Positions 31,744-41,488 are shown, counted from the stretch's first letter. The stretch: 42,587 nt of DNA from an uncultured Lachnospiraceae bacterium (GCA_910577015.1 CAJTKU010000023.1:1-42587), one strand, 5' to 3'. A program made the numbers and translations. The notes: a model not told the origin generated them from the sequence alone.

Positions 31744-34023
31744 TCAACAATTCAGGTAATTCCACTCATCCTCTACTTCTGCGGGCACTTCATTGCCGGC
31801 ATTGGTAATTTTGCGTTTCAGCAGTTCCAGTTTGTGAAGCTGCTGCTTTTGGCGGGCGCCGTAACGTTCCATCAGGTCTTTGAAGATAGGATTTTCGGAC
31901 AACGTGCCTCTGACGGGTTTGGCGAACGGACAATAGGTAAAGAGTATGGTTCGCGCGGTCTTTGTCAATCGGGGTGAACCGGTTCCTTCAAACAGGATGT
32001 AAGTGGTGTAATCCCGTATAAACATTTCCTTGAAATTGCCCCTGGCTTTTTGCAGCGCCGCTTTTATTTTCTCCTTTGTCTCAGCTGATAATTCATGGTT
32101 CTTTTTGTAGAACTGAATGTAGTCGAAGTACTCGCTGGTCAGGGAACGTTCGGAAAGGTCATTCCAGCGGGGACCCTGCACCCTTTTGCACATTTCCCAA
32201 CGGTATTCTCCGGTCAGACGCACGACGGCGGAGCGCAAATCATCCAGATAGAAGATGGGCAGCATCATGCGGGCGGAAGTGGTTCTGCGGCGGCCTTCTA
32301 TTTCCTGCCACATGACGCCCCTTGTGCCGATTCCGGGCATCAGGATAAAATCAGGAAGCACTTCCACATGGAAAAATTCTTTTGGAATGCCGGCAGCAGT
32401 ATTGGTATATACATACTCGCGGTAATAAGCGCCAAAGTCCAGTGAAATCGTATAGGTCAGCGCTGCTTTTAAAGTGCTGTTGGATACCAGTGTGGTATTC
32501 AGGCTTTTTAAAACATTGTGCCCGGAAAATACGGGGCAGAAAGTGGAGATGCGTCCGCTGGTCATTTTGTTTACGGGCGGGAACATGCTTTTCAACTCAA
32601 ATTCAACTTTTTTAGTAGTATCATCGGCAAGCTGCGTTTCCTCTGCGGCAGTAATTTTGCCTGAAACTTTCATGTCACGCAGGTATTTGGCGTAATCTTC
32701 GTCAAATTCATTGCGGCTTGGCTCCCGCTCCCCCTTCAGGATGGCCAGGAGCCAGTCATAAAAGGTAAATGTATGGGGATGGGATTCTTTTGAGAGCTGT
32801 TCAGCCAGCTGGCACAGATAAGCAGTATTTTCTGTTCCTGCCAGCGCCTCATCCACATAACCGAAATAAAGGAACATGCGGACATAAATCGGCATGGAGT
32901 CGTCTTTGACGGCCTTGAAAAAAATCAGGCTGTAAAGCTCATAAAACAGGGTCGTTATCTGCTGGCGCAGACGGCGGGAATCATCGTCGGTAGCGCTTTT
33001 ATCTGTCATATTCTGATATTTTGCAAGGGCGTCCTTAAACTTACCGCAAAATTCACTTTCCGCTTCGGAATAGGCAAGTATTTTTTCCAGGGAATCCGCC
33101 AATTGTTCGAGCAGGGCGGAATCCACGGATGAATTTTTGTCCGGTTCAACAGCCGCGGCAGGCTTTGCTTTTAATACAGCCTGCAGACTGGCTGCCCGTT
33201 TGGCGTATAACGCCTGATTGACAAAAGGGGAACTTTGTATGCGCTGAATCATCCGGGCAATGGAAGCCTGCAGAAGACCGATTTCCGATGACCCTGCTTC
33301 TGATTTCTCATACAGGGAAGTATAAAGTGTAAACAAATCTGTATCCTCTTCATTCAGATACAGGGAAAGTATCTGCTTTTGGTATTCCTCGGAGGACTCC
33401 ATGGATGAAAATATTTTTTCAAAATCCACGCAGATGGAAGCAATCAGTCCTGTCGGAACAGAAGGCTCTTTTGCCAGAATGGAAGAGTCCCCGTATTCGG
33501 ACAGGAGATGTTCAAATCCGTCATAATAAGAAACAGCCCATTCTTCCAGGGGGGAAACATCCATGAAAGGGGGAAGTTCTGCCATTGCAGGCAGTTTTCC
33601 GGCGTCTACCTGATGACGGATGCAGCATGCATTGTACAGGGAATAGTCTTTTGTGCATGCAGCGTAAAACTCCCTGCTTGCAAAGCGGGTGCGTTCACAG
33701 CACTGCAAAGAAGCATTTATCTGCCGGGAAGCGGAACGGGCAAACAGGATGCTGTAGTCGGGGTTTTTACGGAAAAACGCTTCCAGCGCGGCAATGTCAC
33801 AGATGGGATAAGCCACTACAGTGGTATCTTCAAGGGTTTTACAAGTCATCAAGTGTTCATTGTCAAGCAGTTCCAAAATCCCGGGCACTTCGCCTTTTGC
33901 GAGGGTGAATGCACCGCCAGGAAAAGAAACGGAAACACTGCCTTTCAGAATCACAAAAATTTCATTTACAGGTGTGCCGGATTCAAAAAGAATCTGGTCT
34001 TTTTCGATAGTAACAGAAGCCAT
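31744..34023 (-). CDS. Large protein with an N-terminal cyclic-nucleotide-binding-type domain
   Basis: The product has 759 residues from the ATG at 34023, which has AGGAGG five bases upstream. Residues about 1-85 resemble a CRP-type beta-roll (IEKDQILFESGTPVNEIFVI then LKGSVSVSFPG). The phosphate-binding cassette is not canonical (GEVPGILELLDNEHLMTCKT, no R-A pair), so nucleotide binding is doubtful. No helix-turn-helix follows. Instead come about 670 residues: a helical part to about 460, then a region with FCPVFSGHNVLKSLNTTLVS, EVLPDFILMPGIGTRGVMWQ and FEGTGSPRLTKTARTILFTY. I do not recognise this region. It has no membrane segments. It stands alone and is convergent with the maltodextrin operon. 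Confidence 0.78.
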   Translation of the reverse strand: MASVTIEKDQILFESGTPVNEIFVILKGSVSVSFPGGAFTLAKGEVPGILELLDNEHLMTCKTLEDTTVVAYPICDIAALEAFFRKNPDYSILFARSASRQINASLQCCERTRFASREFYAACTKDYSLYNACCIRHQVDAGKLPAMAELPPFMDVSPLEEWAVSYYDGFEHLLSEYGDSSILAKEPSVPTGLIASICVDFEKIFSSMESSEEYQKQILSLYLNEEDTDLFTLYTSLYEKSEAGSSEIGLLQASIARMIQRIQSSPFVNQALYAKRAASLQAVLKAKPAAAVEPDKNSSVDSALLEQLADSLEKILAYSEAESEFCGKFKDALAKYQNMTDKSATDDDSRRLRQQITTLFYELYSLIFFKAVKDDSMPIYVRMFLYFGYVDEALAGTENTAYLCQLAEQLSKESHPHTFTFYDWLLAILKGEREPSRNEFDEDYAKYLRDMKVSGKITAAEETQLADDTTKKVEFELKSMFPPVNKMTSGRISTFCPVFSGHNVLKSLNTTLVSNSTLKAALTYTISLDFGAYYREYVYTNTAAGIPKEFFHVEVLPDFILMPGIGTRGVMWQEIEGRRRTTSARMMLPIFYLDDLRSAVVRLTGEYRWEMCKRVQGPRWNDLSERSLTSEYFDYIQFYKKNHELSAETKEKIKAALQKARGNFKEMFIRDYTTYILFEGTGSPRLTKTARTILFTYCPFAKPVRGTLSENPIFKDLMERYGARQKQQLHKLELLKRKITNAGNEVPAEVEDEWNYLNC

Positions 34024-34234
34024 AAGGTCCTCCTTCATTCAAATATTCAAGCCTTTTTTATTATACTCTCCAATCAGAAGAAATTCAACAGCCAGCCGGT
34101 TTGTTTTGGGGAGAATGTCGCAAAATAATACATTGTGGCGAAAAATATTCCTTTTTTAGAAAGACTTGCTGTACTTTTTTAAAAAATATGTTACAATAAA
34201 AATACATGAGTGTCATTTTACGGGGGTGTTAGCT

Positions 34235-34714
34235 TTGGAACAGGATTTAGAATATACACGTCAGTTAATCAGAGGCTACAGGAAAGAAGTGGAACCGCTG
34301 TTCCGCTATCTTTCATGGCTGGAGAGCAAACAGGGGGCTAAAGTCAGTTCTTCTTATACAGAAAATGCAGTTACGGAGCATTCCATGGCATTTCCTGTTT
34401 ATGATGGCACACTGCTTGGTTTTGTAAAAGAAGTGCAAAAAAGCACATTGACAAACAGAAACTATGTATATTTATATTCCCGGCATAAACTGACAGGACC
34501 AAAGGAGGAGCGCGCGCTGATTGAGAGTGTGACGATACGGAATCCGGAGGTGTTGACTGACATCCTGTCCAAATATGTCCTTGGCGGCATGACGAAAGGA
34601 TGGCTTTGGTCACAGGCGGTGGAAGAAGGGATTTTTTTGAGTATCCTTCTTAAATTTAAAGAATTATTTGATACATGGGACCAGCCGGAAGGAAATAAAG
34701 GGGAGCAGGGGTAA
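34235..34714 (+). CDS. DUF6508 protein
   Basis: The product has 159 residues from a TTG at 34235, after GGGGGTG; the upstream in-frame ATG at 34166 has no ribosome site. Characteristic stretches are EPLFRYLSWLESKQGAKVSS, EHSMAFPVYDGTLLGFVKEV and LSKYVLGGMTKGWLWSQAVE, as in DUF6508. Function is unknown. It is six bases upstream of the TetR-type gene, so they are cotranscribed. A TACAAT at 34192-34197 could be the -10 box; its -35 is poor. Confidence 0.8.
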   Translation: MEQDLEYTRQLIRGYRKEVEPLFRYLSWLESKQGAKVSSSYTENAVTEHSMAFPVYDGTLLGFVKEVQKSTLTNRNYVYLYSRHKLTGPKEERALIESVTIRNPEVLTDILSKYVLGGMTKGWLWSQAVEEGIFLSILLKFKELFDTWDQPEGNKGEQG

Positions 34715-34720
34715 GTATAT

Positions 34721-35305
34721 ATGGGTGAGAAGTCTTTGCAAAAGAAAAGGTTTATATTGGAAACGGCAAGAAAGGTTTTCATGGAAAAGGGCTATAAGAA
34801 CGTCACGATGAAAGATATTGTGGAAGCATGTGAAATCAGCCGGGGAGGTTTGTACCTGTATTTTGGCAGTACGGCGGAGATTTTTACAGAAGTTCTCAAA
34901 ATGGAAACGGAAGAAGCGGATGATGTATTTTCGGACAGTATAACGGAAGATGCGACAGCTGCGGATATTTTGACGTTGTTTTTAAAAGAGCAGAAAAAAG
35001 AACTGCTCAGGAAAAAGAATAATCTGACAGTGGCTACATATGAATATTATTTTGGGGAAAATGTTCCCAAAAAAGATAATATTTTGAAAAAACAGTTTGA
35101 TTCGGCGGTAAAGATTATAGAAAAGCTGATAGAGGCAGGTGTGGAGAACGGAGAGTTTTATTGTGAAGACTGTCGTGGAACAGCCCGTAATATCATGTTT
35201 GTCCTGGAGGGATTAAAAATATCTGCCCATACCATAGGCATCACAGCGGAAATGGTAGACGCGGAACTGCTTTTTATTTTGAGGGAGTTGGGCATTGAAG
35301 AGTAA
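34721..35305 (+). CDS. TetR-family transcriptional regulator
   Basis: The product has 194 residues from the ATG at 34721. The N-terminal helix-turn-helix is clear: ILETARKVFMEKGYKNVTMK followed by DIVEACEISRGGLYLYFGST, a textbook TetR DNA-binding domain. The C-terminal ligand domain is helical (TLFLKEQKKELLRKKNNLTV). It lies between DUF6508 and the two AstE/AspA-type genes, which are its probable targets, although no operator could be identified. Confidence 0.92.
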   Translation: MGEKSLQKKRFILETARKVFMEKGYKNVTMKDIVEACEISRGGLYLYFGSTAEIFTEVLKMETEEADDVFSDSITEDATAADILTLFLKEQKKELLRKKNNLTVATYEYYFGENVPKKDNILKKQFDSAVKIIEKLIEAGVENGEFYCEDCRGTARNIMFVLEGLKISAHTIGITAEMVDAELLFILRELGIEE

Positions 35306-35381
35306 CATAAAAGAATGGTAATGCTTCAAGGAAGGACATCCCTTGGAGCATTTTTCGTGCCGCTTCGGAATGGAGAAAAAA

Positions 35382-36317
35382 ATGGTTATAAAACTGATAG
35401 AAATGGAATTGCCGGTGGGGGAAAAACTGGTTGTTGCAAAAAACAGAATCTGTAGCAGGGAAGATAATGGACATCTGGGCAGGATTTCCATTGTGTCGGG
35501 AATCCACGGAGATGAACTGGAAGGCCAGTATGTATGCTATGAAGTGGCAAGGAGAATTGCAGAAAACCCCATGGCCCTGCAGGGCATTGTGGATATCTAT
35601 CCTGCTGTGAATCCAATCGGTGTTGCCATGTCGCACAGGAATATGCCCAGACTGGAAATGGACATGAACAGGATTTTCCCCGGCAATTCAAAAGGGGATA
35701 TGTTTGAGAGGGCGGCAGCATCGGTTGTAGAGGACCTGATAGGCTCTGATATCTGCATCGACATTCATGCCAGCAATATCTTTGTGAAAGAGATTCCCCA
35801 GGTGAGGCTGGATGAAGAATCCGCTGACCGCCTGCTTCCTTTTGCAAAATTGATGAATGTGGACATGATTTGGGTGAATGCCAGTGAAACGGTGCATGAA
35901 GCTACGCTTGCCTATTCCATGAATGTGCTGGGAGTCCCTTCCATGGTGGTAGAAATGGGGCAGGGCAGCAGTATCAGCCGGGCATATGGCAATCAGGTGG
36001 TAGACGGGATATTTAACCTGATGTATGAGATGGGATTGTGGACAAATACGCCGCCACAGGCGCAGATGCCCGTGATTTCCAGTGAAGGGAAAGTTGAAAT
36101 TATTTGCAGTGAAACGGATGGGCTTTTCCTGCCCTGTATAGGAAACAGCCACTATGTAAAAAAGGGAGATACCATTGGGGAGATTGTAGACCCGTGGAGC
36201 GGAAAGCGTAAGCAGTCGGTGCTGGCAGGGAAAGACGGTCTGGTATTTACTTTGAGAATATATCCCGTTGTGTATCCCGGGGACCTGATAGCCAGGGTAG
36301 TGACCGACATTACTTGA
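35382..36317 (+). CDS. AstE/AspA-type M14 metalloenzyme, intact metal site
   Basis: The product has 311 residues from the ATG at 35382, with GGAG six bases upstream. It belongs to the succinylglutamate desuccinylase / aspartoacylase group of zinc carboxypeptidases. Metal ligands are visible as SGIHGDELEGQY (His42, Glu45) and CIDIHASN (His129). A catalytic Glu candidate lies in SMVVEMGQG. The C-terminal part is a beta-barrel-like domain (YVKKGDTIGEIVDPWSGKRK). Such enzymes cleave N-acyl amino acids or related amides; the substrate here is unknown. The next gene is a diverged paralogue. Confidence 0.85.
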   Translation: MVIKLIEMELPVGEKLVVAKNRICSREDNGHLGRISIVSGIHGDELEGQYVCYEVARRIAENPMALQGIVDIYPAVNPIGVAMSHRNMPRLEMDMNRIFPGNSKGDMFERAAASVVEDLIGSDICIDIHASNIFVKEIPQVRLDEESADRLLPFAKLMNVDMIWVNASETVHEATLAYSMNVLGVPSMVVEMGQGSSISRAYGNQVVDGIFNLMYEMGLWTNTPPQAQMPVISSEGKVEIICSETDGLFLPCIGNSHYVKKGDTIGEIVDPWSGKRKQSVLAGKDGLVFTLRIYPVVYPGDLIARVVTDIT

Positions 36318-36353
36318 AACGGCCCGGATAAGAAAGAGAAAAGGAGTTATGTC

Positions 36354-37289
36354 ATGCATACGAAAGAAATAGTCACTTTGCAGTCAACTTATCGGGAGGA
36401 CATGAAGGTTAAGGGATTTTTGTTCGGAAAAGGAGATAAGGCTGCCTGTATCGTCGGCTCCTTCAGGGGAAATGAAATCCAGCAGATGTATATCTGCTCC
36501 CGTCTGGTGCAGGCCCTCAGGGACTTGGAAAACAGCGGGGGCATCTGTGTAGGCAAACAAATACTTGTCATTCCGAATGTAAATCCGTATTCCATGAATG
36601 TAGGGCAGAAATTTTTCGGAATGGAAGAGTCGGATATCAACAGGATGTTTCCGGGAAATGAGAAAGGGGAAACCACTTCCAGGATTGCCGCGGCGCTGTT
36701 TAAAGAGATTGCGGATTATTCTTATGGCATCCAGTTTTCTTCCTTTTCCATTGCGGGGGAATTTGCTCCCCATGTCAGGATGATGAAAACAGGCTACCAG
36801 AACACTTCCCTTGCCAATCTTTTCGGGCTGCCCTATGTGGTGGTAAAAAAGCCTGCGCCAATTGATACCAAGACCCTGAACTATAACTGGCAGACGGAAA
36901 TGACGGCGGCATTTCTGGTGTATACCAATAAAACTTTTGAGATTGATGACAAGAGCGCCAGACAGGCAGTGGCGGCAGTGCTGCGTTTTCTGACAAGGAT
37001 GGGTATCCTGCGGTATGAAAGCCATAGCGGATATATCAGTCATGTAATAATGGAAGAGGATTTGACAAATGTGTATACGGAATGCGCCGGAATCTTCAAA
37101 GGTCTCACGGAACTGGGGGAGGCGGTACGTTACGGACAGCCCCTGGCACAGATTATGGACCCCATGGAGGGCAGCATCCGTCAAATGATTCTGGCGCCCA
37201 CCGACGGTATCGTATTTTTTACCCACAAGGAAGCGCTGGTTACCCAGTATGACATGGTCTACAGGCTGATACACAGGATGCATGAATAA
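36354..37289 (+). CDS. AstE/AspA-type paralogue lacking metal ligands
   Basis: The product has 311 residues from the ATG at 36354 with AAAGGAG upstream. It aligns with the preceding protein: NVNPYSMNVG against AVNPIGVAMS, ESDINRMFPGNEKGE against EMDMNRIFPGNSKGD, and similar C-terminal turns (ILAPTDGIVFF). The first metal His is Arg38 in GSFRGNE, and the second is Gln127 in GIQFSSF; only Glu41 remains. Zinc binding in the usual way is therefore unlikely. It may be a regulatory or structural partner of the intact enzyme. It ends 22 bases before hairpin repeat copy 2. Confidence 0.8.
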   Translation: MHTKEIVTLQSTYREDMKVKGFLFGKGDKAACIVGSFRGNEIQQMYICSRLVQALRDLENSGGICVGKQILVIPNVNPYSMNVGQKFFGMEESDINRMFPGNEKGETTSRIAAALFKEIADYSYGIQFSSFSIAGEFAPHVRMMKTGYQNTSLANLFGLPYVVVKKPAPIDTKTLNYNWQTEMTAAFLVYTNKTFEIDDKSARQAVAAVLRFLTRMGILRYESHSGYISHVIMEEDLTNVYTECAGIFKGLTELGEAVRYGQPLAQIMDPMEGSIRQMILAPTDGIVFFTHKEALVTQYDMVYRLIHRMHE

Positions 37290-37310
37290 ACCGTACCTTA
37301 CAATGTCCCG

Positions 37311-37498
37311 AGTTTCCGCATTTTGCGTTGCGCCAGCCCCCGGCGTGCATTTGTTCCAACAGGACACGCTCTCGCTCGAATAAAAACGCAGCGGCACGTA
37401 GGATGCTAAAATACAGCATCCAAATGCCGGCGTTTTTACACGGTCCTTTATGGAATCAAATGCACGCCGGGGCTGGTGCAACGCAAAATGCGGAAATT
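37311..37498. repeat. Hairpin repeat element, copy 2
   Basis: This is a 188-bp element. The arms 37311-37346 and 37464-37498 pair over about 35 bases with one mismatch and one bulge, and the tips carry TTTCCGCA / TGCGGAAA. The core 37347-37463 differs from copy 1 in only two of 117 bases and folds the same way, while the arms have no similarity to those of copy 1. It sits between the AstE-type pair and the purL promoter (37511-37539). Confidence 0.92.
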
Positions 37499-37510
37499 AT
37501 ACAATGCACA

Positions 37511-37539
37511 TTGCAAGGTACAGAAAGCTCTTGTATAAT
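37511..37539 (+). promoter_or_regulatory. SigmaA promoter of purL
   Basis: TTGCAA (37511-37516), 17 bases and TATAAT (37534-37539) lie 35 bases before the start codon and 12 bases after hairpin repeat copy 2. No purine riboswitch or PurR box is visible between the repeat and the gene. Confidence 0.72.
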
Positions 37540-37574
37540 AGAGGTGTCAGTTTAAATAAAAATTGGAGGATAAT

Positions 37575-40500
37575 ATGGAAAACGTCAGACGTATCTATGT
37601 GGAAAAGAAAGAGCCTTTTGCCGTAAAGGAGAAGGAACTGCATGAGGAATTGAAAAACTATCTGGGAATTGCGGGACTAAAAAAGGTTCGCGTATTTATC
37701 CGCTACGATGTGGAAAATATTTCGGATGATATTTTTGAAAAGGCCTGCTGTACCGTGTTTTCAGAGCCGCCTGTGGATGATTTGTATTATGAAACCATTG
37801 ATTTTGCAGACGGGGACAGGGTCTTTGGAGTGGAATTTTTACCCGGGCAGTTTGACCAGAGGGCAGATTCCGCAGTGCAGTGCGTCAGATTTTTGAAAGA
37901 GGATGAGGAGCCGGTAATAAAAACGGCTGTTATTTATGTTATTTCCGGCGATATATCTGAAGAAGAGTTCATAAAGATTAAGTCCTACTGTATCAATCCC
38001 GTGGATTCTCGTGAAACTGACATGGTAAAACCGGATACGTTGATTACGGTGTTTGAGGAGCCGGCTGATGTAATGGTATTTGAAGGTTTTACGGAGCTGC
38101 CGGAAAAGGAATTAAAAGAGTTATATGATTCCCTTGGCCTTGCCATGACGTTAAAAGACTTTAAGCATATACAGCGTTATTTTGCAGAGGAAGAGCATCG
38201 CTGCCCTACCATGACGGAAATCCGTGTCCTGGACACATACTGGTCCGACCATTGCCGCCATACCACGTTTTCCACGGAACTTACGGATATTGAATTTGGA
38301 GAAGGATATTATAAGGAGCCTCTTGTCACAACCTATCAAAGTTATCTGGATACCAGGGAAGAAATCTTTGGCGGTAGAAAGGACAAGTTTGTCTGTCTGA
38401 TGGATTTGGCGCTGATGGCCATGCGAAAGCTGAAAAAGGACGGCAGGCTGGAGGATATGGAGCAGTCCGATGAAATCAATGCCTGCTCGGTTGTCGTGCC
38501 TGTGGAAATGGATTACGGGGATGAAGTGGTTACGGAGGAATGGCTTGTATTCTTTAAGAATGAGACACACAACCATCCCACGGAAATAGAGCCTTTCGGC
38601 GGCGCTGCCACATGTCTCGGCGGCGCTATCAGGGACCCGCTCTCAGGGCGCGGTTATGTATATCAGGCGATGCGCATCACAGGCGCTGCCGACCCTACCG
38701 TTCCCGTGGCGGAAACGCTGCACGGAAAGCTCTCCCAGAAGAAGCTGGTGCGCGGCGCGGCAGCAGGTTATTCTTCTTACGGTAACCAGATTGGGCTGGC
38801 AACCGGTTATGTAAAAGAAATCTATCATCCCGATTATGTGGCAAAGAGAATGGAAATCGGCGCGGTTATGGGGGCGGCGCCACGCAAAAATGTTATCCGG
38901 GAAACCTCGGACCCCGGGGATATCATTATTCTGCTGGGAGGACGCACCGGACGTGACGGCTGCGGCGGCGCAACAGGTTCTTCCAAAGTACATACGGATA
39001 CTTCCATTGAAACCTGCGGCGCTGAGGTGCAGAAGGGAAATGCACCTACGGAGAGAAAGATTCAGAGACTGTTCAGGCGTGAAGAAGTCAGCCGCATCAT
39101 AAAGAAGTGTAACGATTTCGGCGCAGGCGGCGTATCTGTCGCCATCGGGGAACTGGCTGACGGGCTGGTAGTGGATTTGGATAAGGTGCCGAAAAAATAT
39201 GCCGGCCTTGACGGCACGGAACTTGCCATTTCCGAGTCCCAGGAACGTATGGCGGTTGTAGTGGATAAAAATGACGTGGATGCTTTTCTGGGATTTGCGG
39301 CCGAGGAAAATCTGGAAGCGGTTCCGGTTGCGGTAGTGACAGAGGAGCCCAGACTGGTTTTAAATTGGCGTGGAAAGGATATTGTCAATATTTCCCGCGC
39401 TTTTCTGGATACCAACGGCGCCCATCAGGAAACGGCCGTAAAAGTGGATATACCCGACAAAGAAGAAAACTATCTGGATAAAATTGCGGTTCCCGCAGTG
39501 GAGGAAAAACTGCAGGCGGGTGATGTCAGGGGAGCATGGATTGCATTGTTGAAAGACTTGAATGTCTGTTCCCAGAAAGGCCTTGTGGAGATGTTTGACT
39601 CGTCTATCGGGGCAGGCAGCGTGCTGATGCCGTACGGCGGAAAGTACCAGCTTACCGAAACACAGTCCATGGTGGCAAAACTGCCTGTTCTGCAGGGTAA
39701 AACTGATACAGTCACTATGATGAGTTATGGCTTTGACCCGTATTTATCTTCGTGGAGCCCCTATCACGGCGCAGTGTATGCGGTAACGGAATCCATGGCT
39801 AAAATAGTTGCCTGCGGCGGTGATTTCAGGAAAATACGGTTTACTTTCCAGGAGTATTTCAGACGCATGACTTCAGACGCACATCGCTGGAGCCAGCCGT
39901 TTGCCGCGCTCTTAGGCGCTTATGATGCGCAGATAGGTTATGAACTGCCCTCTATCGGCGGAAAAGATTCCATGTCCGGTACTTTTAACGATATTGACGT
40001 GCCGCCGACGCTGGTTTCTTTTGCAGTGGATGTGGCAAAATACGGCGATGTCATAACACCGGAGTTGAAGCAGGCGGGAAATGCGCTTGTCCGGTTTGAG
40101 ATTGAGAAAGACGACTATGATGTGCCTGTTTACCGGAAAGTCATGGAGCTTTATGAAAAGATTATGGGGCTGATTCAGAAAAAAGCCATTGTTTCCGCCT
40201 ATGCCCTGGACAGCAAGGGTGTTGCGGCCGCCATGGCAAAGATGGCTTTCGGAAACAGGCTGGGTGTGGAAATTGACGGTGAGGTTTCGGTGCGCTCATT
40301 GTTTGAAAACGGGCTGGGCGATTTGATAGCGGAAGTCGATGCAGATAAAATGGATTTGCTTGCGGACGCAGAGGCGGATTTTACCCTGATAGGCCGCGTG
40401 ACCGAAGAACCGGTATTTGTACATGGAGATATCAGACTTGGGATGGATGAAGCGCTTGACGCATGGAAGGGCACCCTGGAGAAAGTATTTCCCACAAAGG

Positions 40501-41375
40501 CGGTAAAAGACTCTTCACCGGTGGAAACAAAGCCGTTTAGGGCTGAAAATATCTACGTATGTAAAAATAAGGTTGCAAAGCCGACAGTATTTATTCCGGT
40601 ATTTCCGGGAACAAACTGTGAGTATGACAGTACGAAGGCATTTGAGCGTGCCGGAGCAAAGGTAGTTACGAAAGTGTTTAAGAATCTGACGGCCGAAGAT
40701 ATAAGGGATTCGGTGGCAGAGTTTGAAAAAGCCATTGACAGCGCGCAGATTATTATGTTTCCCGGAGGTTTTTCCGCCGGGGATGAGCCGGATGGTTCGG
40801 CAAAGTTCTTTGCAACGGCATTCCAGAATGCAAGGATGAAAGAGGCGGTCAACAGGCTGCTGCATGAAAGGGATGGTCTGGCGCTCGGCATCTGCAACGG
40901 TTTCCAGGCGCTGATAAAGCTGGGACTGGTGCCGTTTGGAGAGATTACAGGGCAGACGGAGGATTCTCCCACACTGACATTCAACACCATTAACCGACAT
41001 ATTTCTAAGATGGTATATACAAAAGTGGTTTCCAATAAGTCCCCCTGGCTGAACAAGGCAGAACTTGGCAAGACCTATTGCAGTCCGGCTTCCCACGGGG
41101 AAGGCCGTTTTGTGGCAAAAAAAGAGTGGATTCGCAAGCTTTTGGAGAATGGGCAGATAGCGACGCAGTATGCGGATATCGACGGTAATATTTCCATGGA
41201 TGAAGAGTGGAATGTGAACGGCTCCTACTTCTCCATAGAAGGAATCACCTCTCCGGACGGCAGATGCTTTGGCAAAATGGCCCATGCGGAAAGGCGGGAT
41301 ACGGCGGTTGCCCTCAATATCTATGGTGAACAGGATTTAAAGATTTTTGAAAGCGGTGTGGAATATTTCAGATAA
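37575..41375 (+). CDS. purL: Phosphoribosylformylglycinamidine synthase, single-chain form
   Basis: The product has 1266 residues from the ATG at 37575 (GGAGG five bases upstream). It makes FGAM from FGAR, glutamine and ATP in purine synthesis. It is the long single-chain type. It has an N-terminal PurS-like region. The synthetase half carries DTYWSDHCRHTTF, FKNETHNHPTEIEPFGGAAT and GGRTGRDGCGGATGSS; the second half carries LPSIGGKDSMSGTFND. The C-terminal glutaminase has VFPGTNCEYDSTKAF, MFPGGFSAGDEPDG, GICNGFQALIKLG (nucleophile Cys1107) and SHGEGRF. Length and domain order are normal. It stands alone rather than in a pur operon and has its own promoter and terminator. Confidence 0.97.
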   Translation: MENVRRIYVEKKEPFAVKEKELHEELKNYLGIAGLKKVRVFIRYDVENISDDIFEKACCTVFSEPPVDDLYYETIDFADGDRVFGVEFLPGQFDQRADSAVQCVRFLKEDEEPVIKTAVIYVISGDISEEEFIKIKSYCINPVDSRETDMVKPDTLITVFEEPADVMVFEGFTELPEKELKELYDSLGLAMTLKDFKHIQRYFAEEEHRCPTMTEIRVLDTYWSDHCRHTTFSTELTDIEFGEGYYKEPLVTTYQSYLDTREEIFGGRKDKFVCLMDLALMAMRKLKKDGRLEDMEQSDEINACSVVVPVEMDYGDEVVTEEWLVFFKNETHNHPTEIEPFGGAATCLGGAIRDPLSGRGYVYQAMRITGAADPTVPVAETLHGKLSQKKLVRGAAAGYSSYGNQIGLATGYVKEIYHPDYVAKRMEIGAVMGAAPRKNVIRETSDPGDIIILLGGRTGRDGCGGATGSSKVHTDTSIETCGAEVQKGNAPTERKIQRLFRREEVSRIIKKCNDFGAGGVSVAIGELADGLVVDLDKVPKKYAGLDGTELAISESQERMAVVVDKNDVDAFLGFAAEENLEAVPVAVVTEEPRLVLNWRGKDIVNISRAFLDTNGAHQETAVKVDIPDKEENYLDKIAVPAVEEKLQAGDVRGAWIALLKDLNVCSQKGLVEMFDSSIGAGSVLMPYGGKYQLTETQSMVAKLPVLQGKTDTVTMMSYGFDPYLSSWSPYHGAVYAVTESMAKIVACGGDFRKIRFTFQEYFRRMTSDAHRWSQPFAALLGAYDAQIGYELPSIGGKDSMSGTFNDIDVPPTLVSFAVDVAKYGDVITPELKQAGNALVRFEIEKDDYDVPVYRKVMELYEKIMGLIQKKAIVSAYALDSKGVAAAMAKMAFGNRLGVEIDGEVSVRSLFENGLGDLIAEVDADKMDLLADAEADFTLIGRVTEEPVFVHGDIRLGMDEALDAWKGTLEKVFPTKAVKDSSPVETKPFRAENIYVCKNKVAKPTVFIPVFPGTNCEYDSTKAFERAGAKVVTKVFKNLTAEDIRDSVAEFEKAIDSAQIIMFPGGFSAGDEPDGSAKFFATAFQNARMKEAVNRLLHERDGLALGICNGFQALIKLGLVPFGEITGQTEDSPTLTFNTINRHISKMVYTKVVSNKSPWLNKAELGKTYCSPASHGEGRFVAKKEWIRKLLENGQIATQYADIDGNISMDEEWNVNGSYFSIEGITSPDGRCFGKMAHAERRDTAVALNIYGEQDLKIFESGVEYFR

Positions 41376-41397
41376 ACTTATGAAAGTTATGATAAAG

Positions 41398-41432
41398 GCC
41401 GATATATACAATAAGGTATATCGGCTTTTATT
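41398..41432 (+). terminator. Terminator of purL
   Basis: GCCGATATA (41398-41406) and TATATCGGC (41417-41425) pair and are followed by TTTTATT. Confidence 0.85.
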
Positions 41433-41488
41433 AATTAGAGAAGCAAGGCAAGGGATTGCCTGCAGGAGGCTTCAGACAGGAGGAACAT

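Noticed and set aside
36384..37481. 365-codon minus-strand frame
   Set aside because: It lies antisense to the AstE-type paralogue and runs into hairpin copy 2. It has no ribosome site and its composition is that of a shadow.
37300..37512. Target-site duplication TACAATG flanking hairpin copy 2
   Set aside because: The two copies are at unequal distances from the element ends, and copy 1 shows no equivalent.
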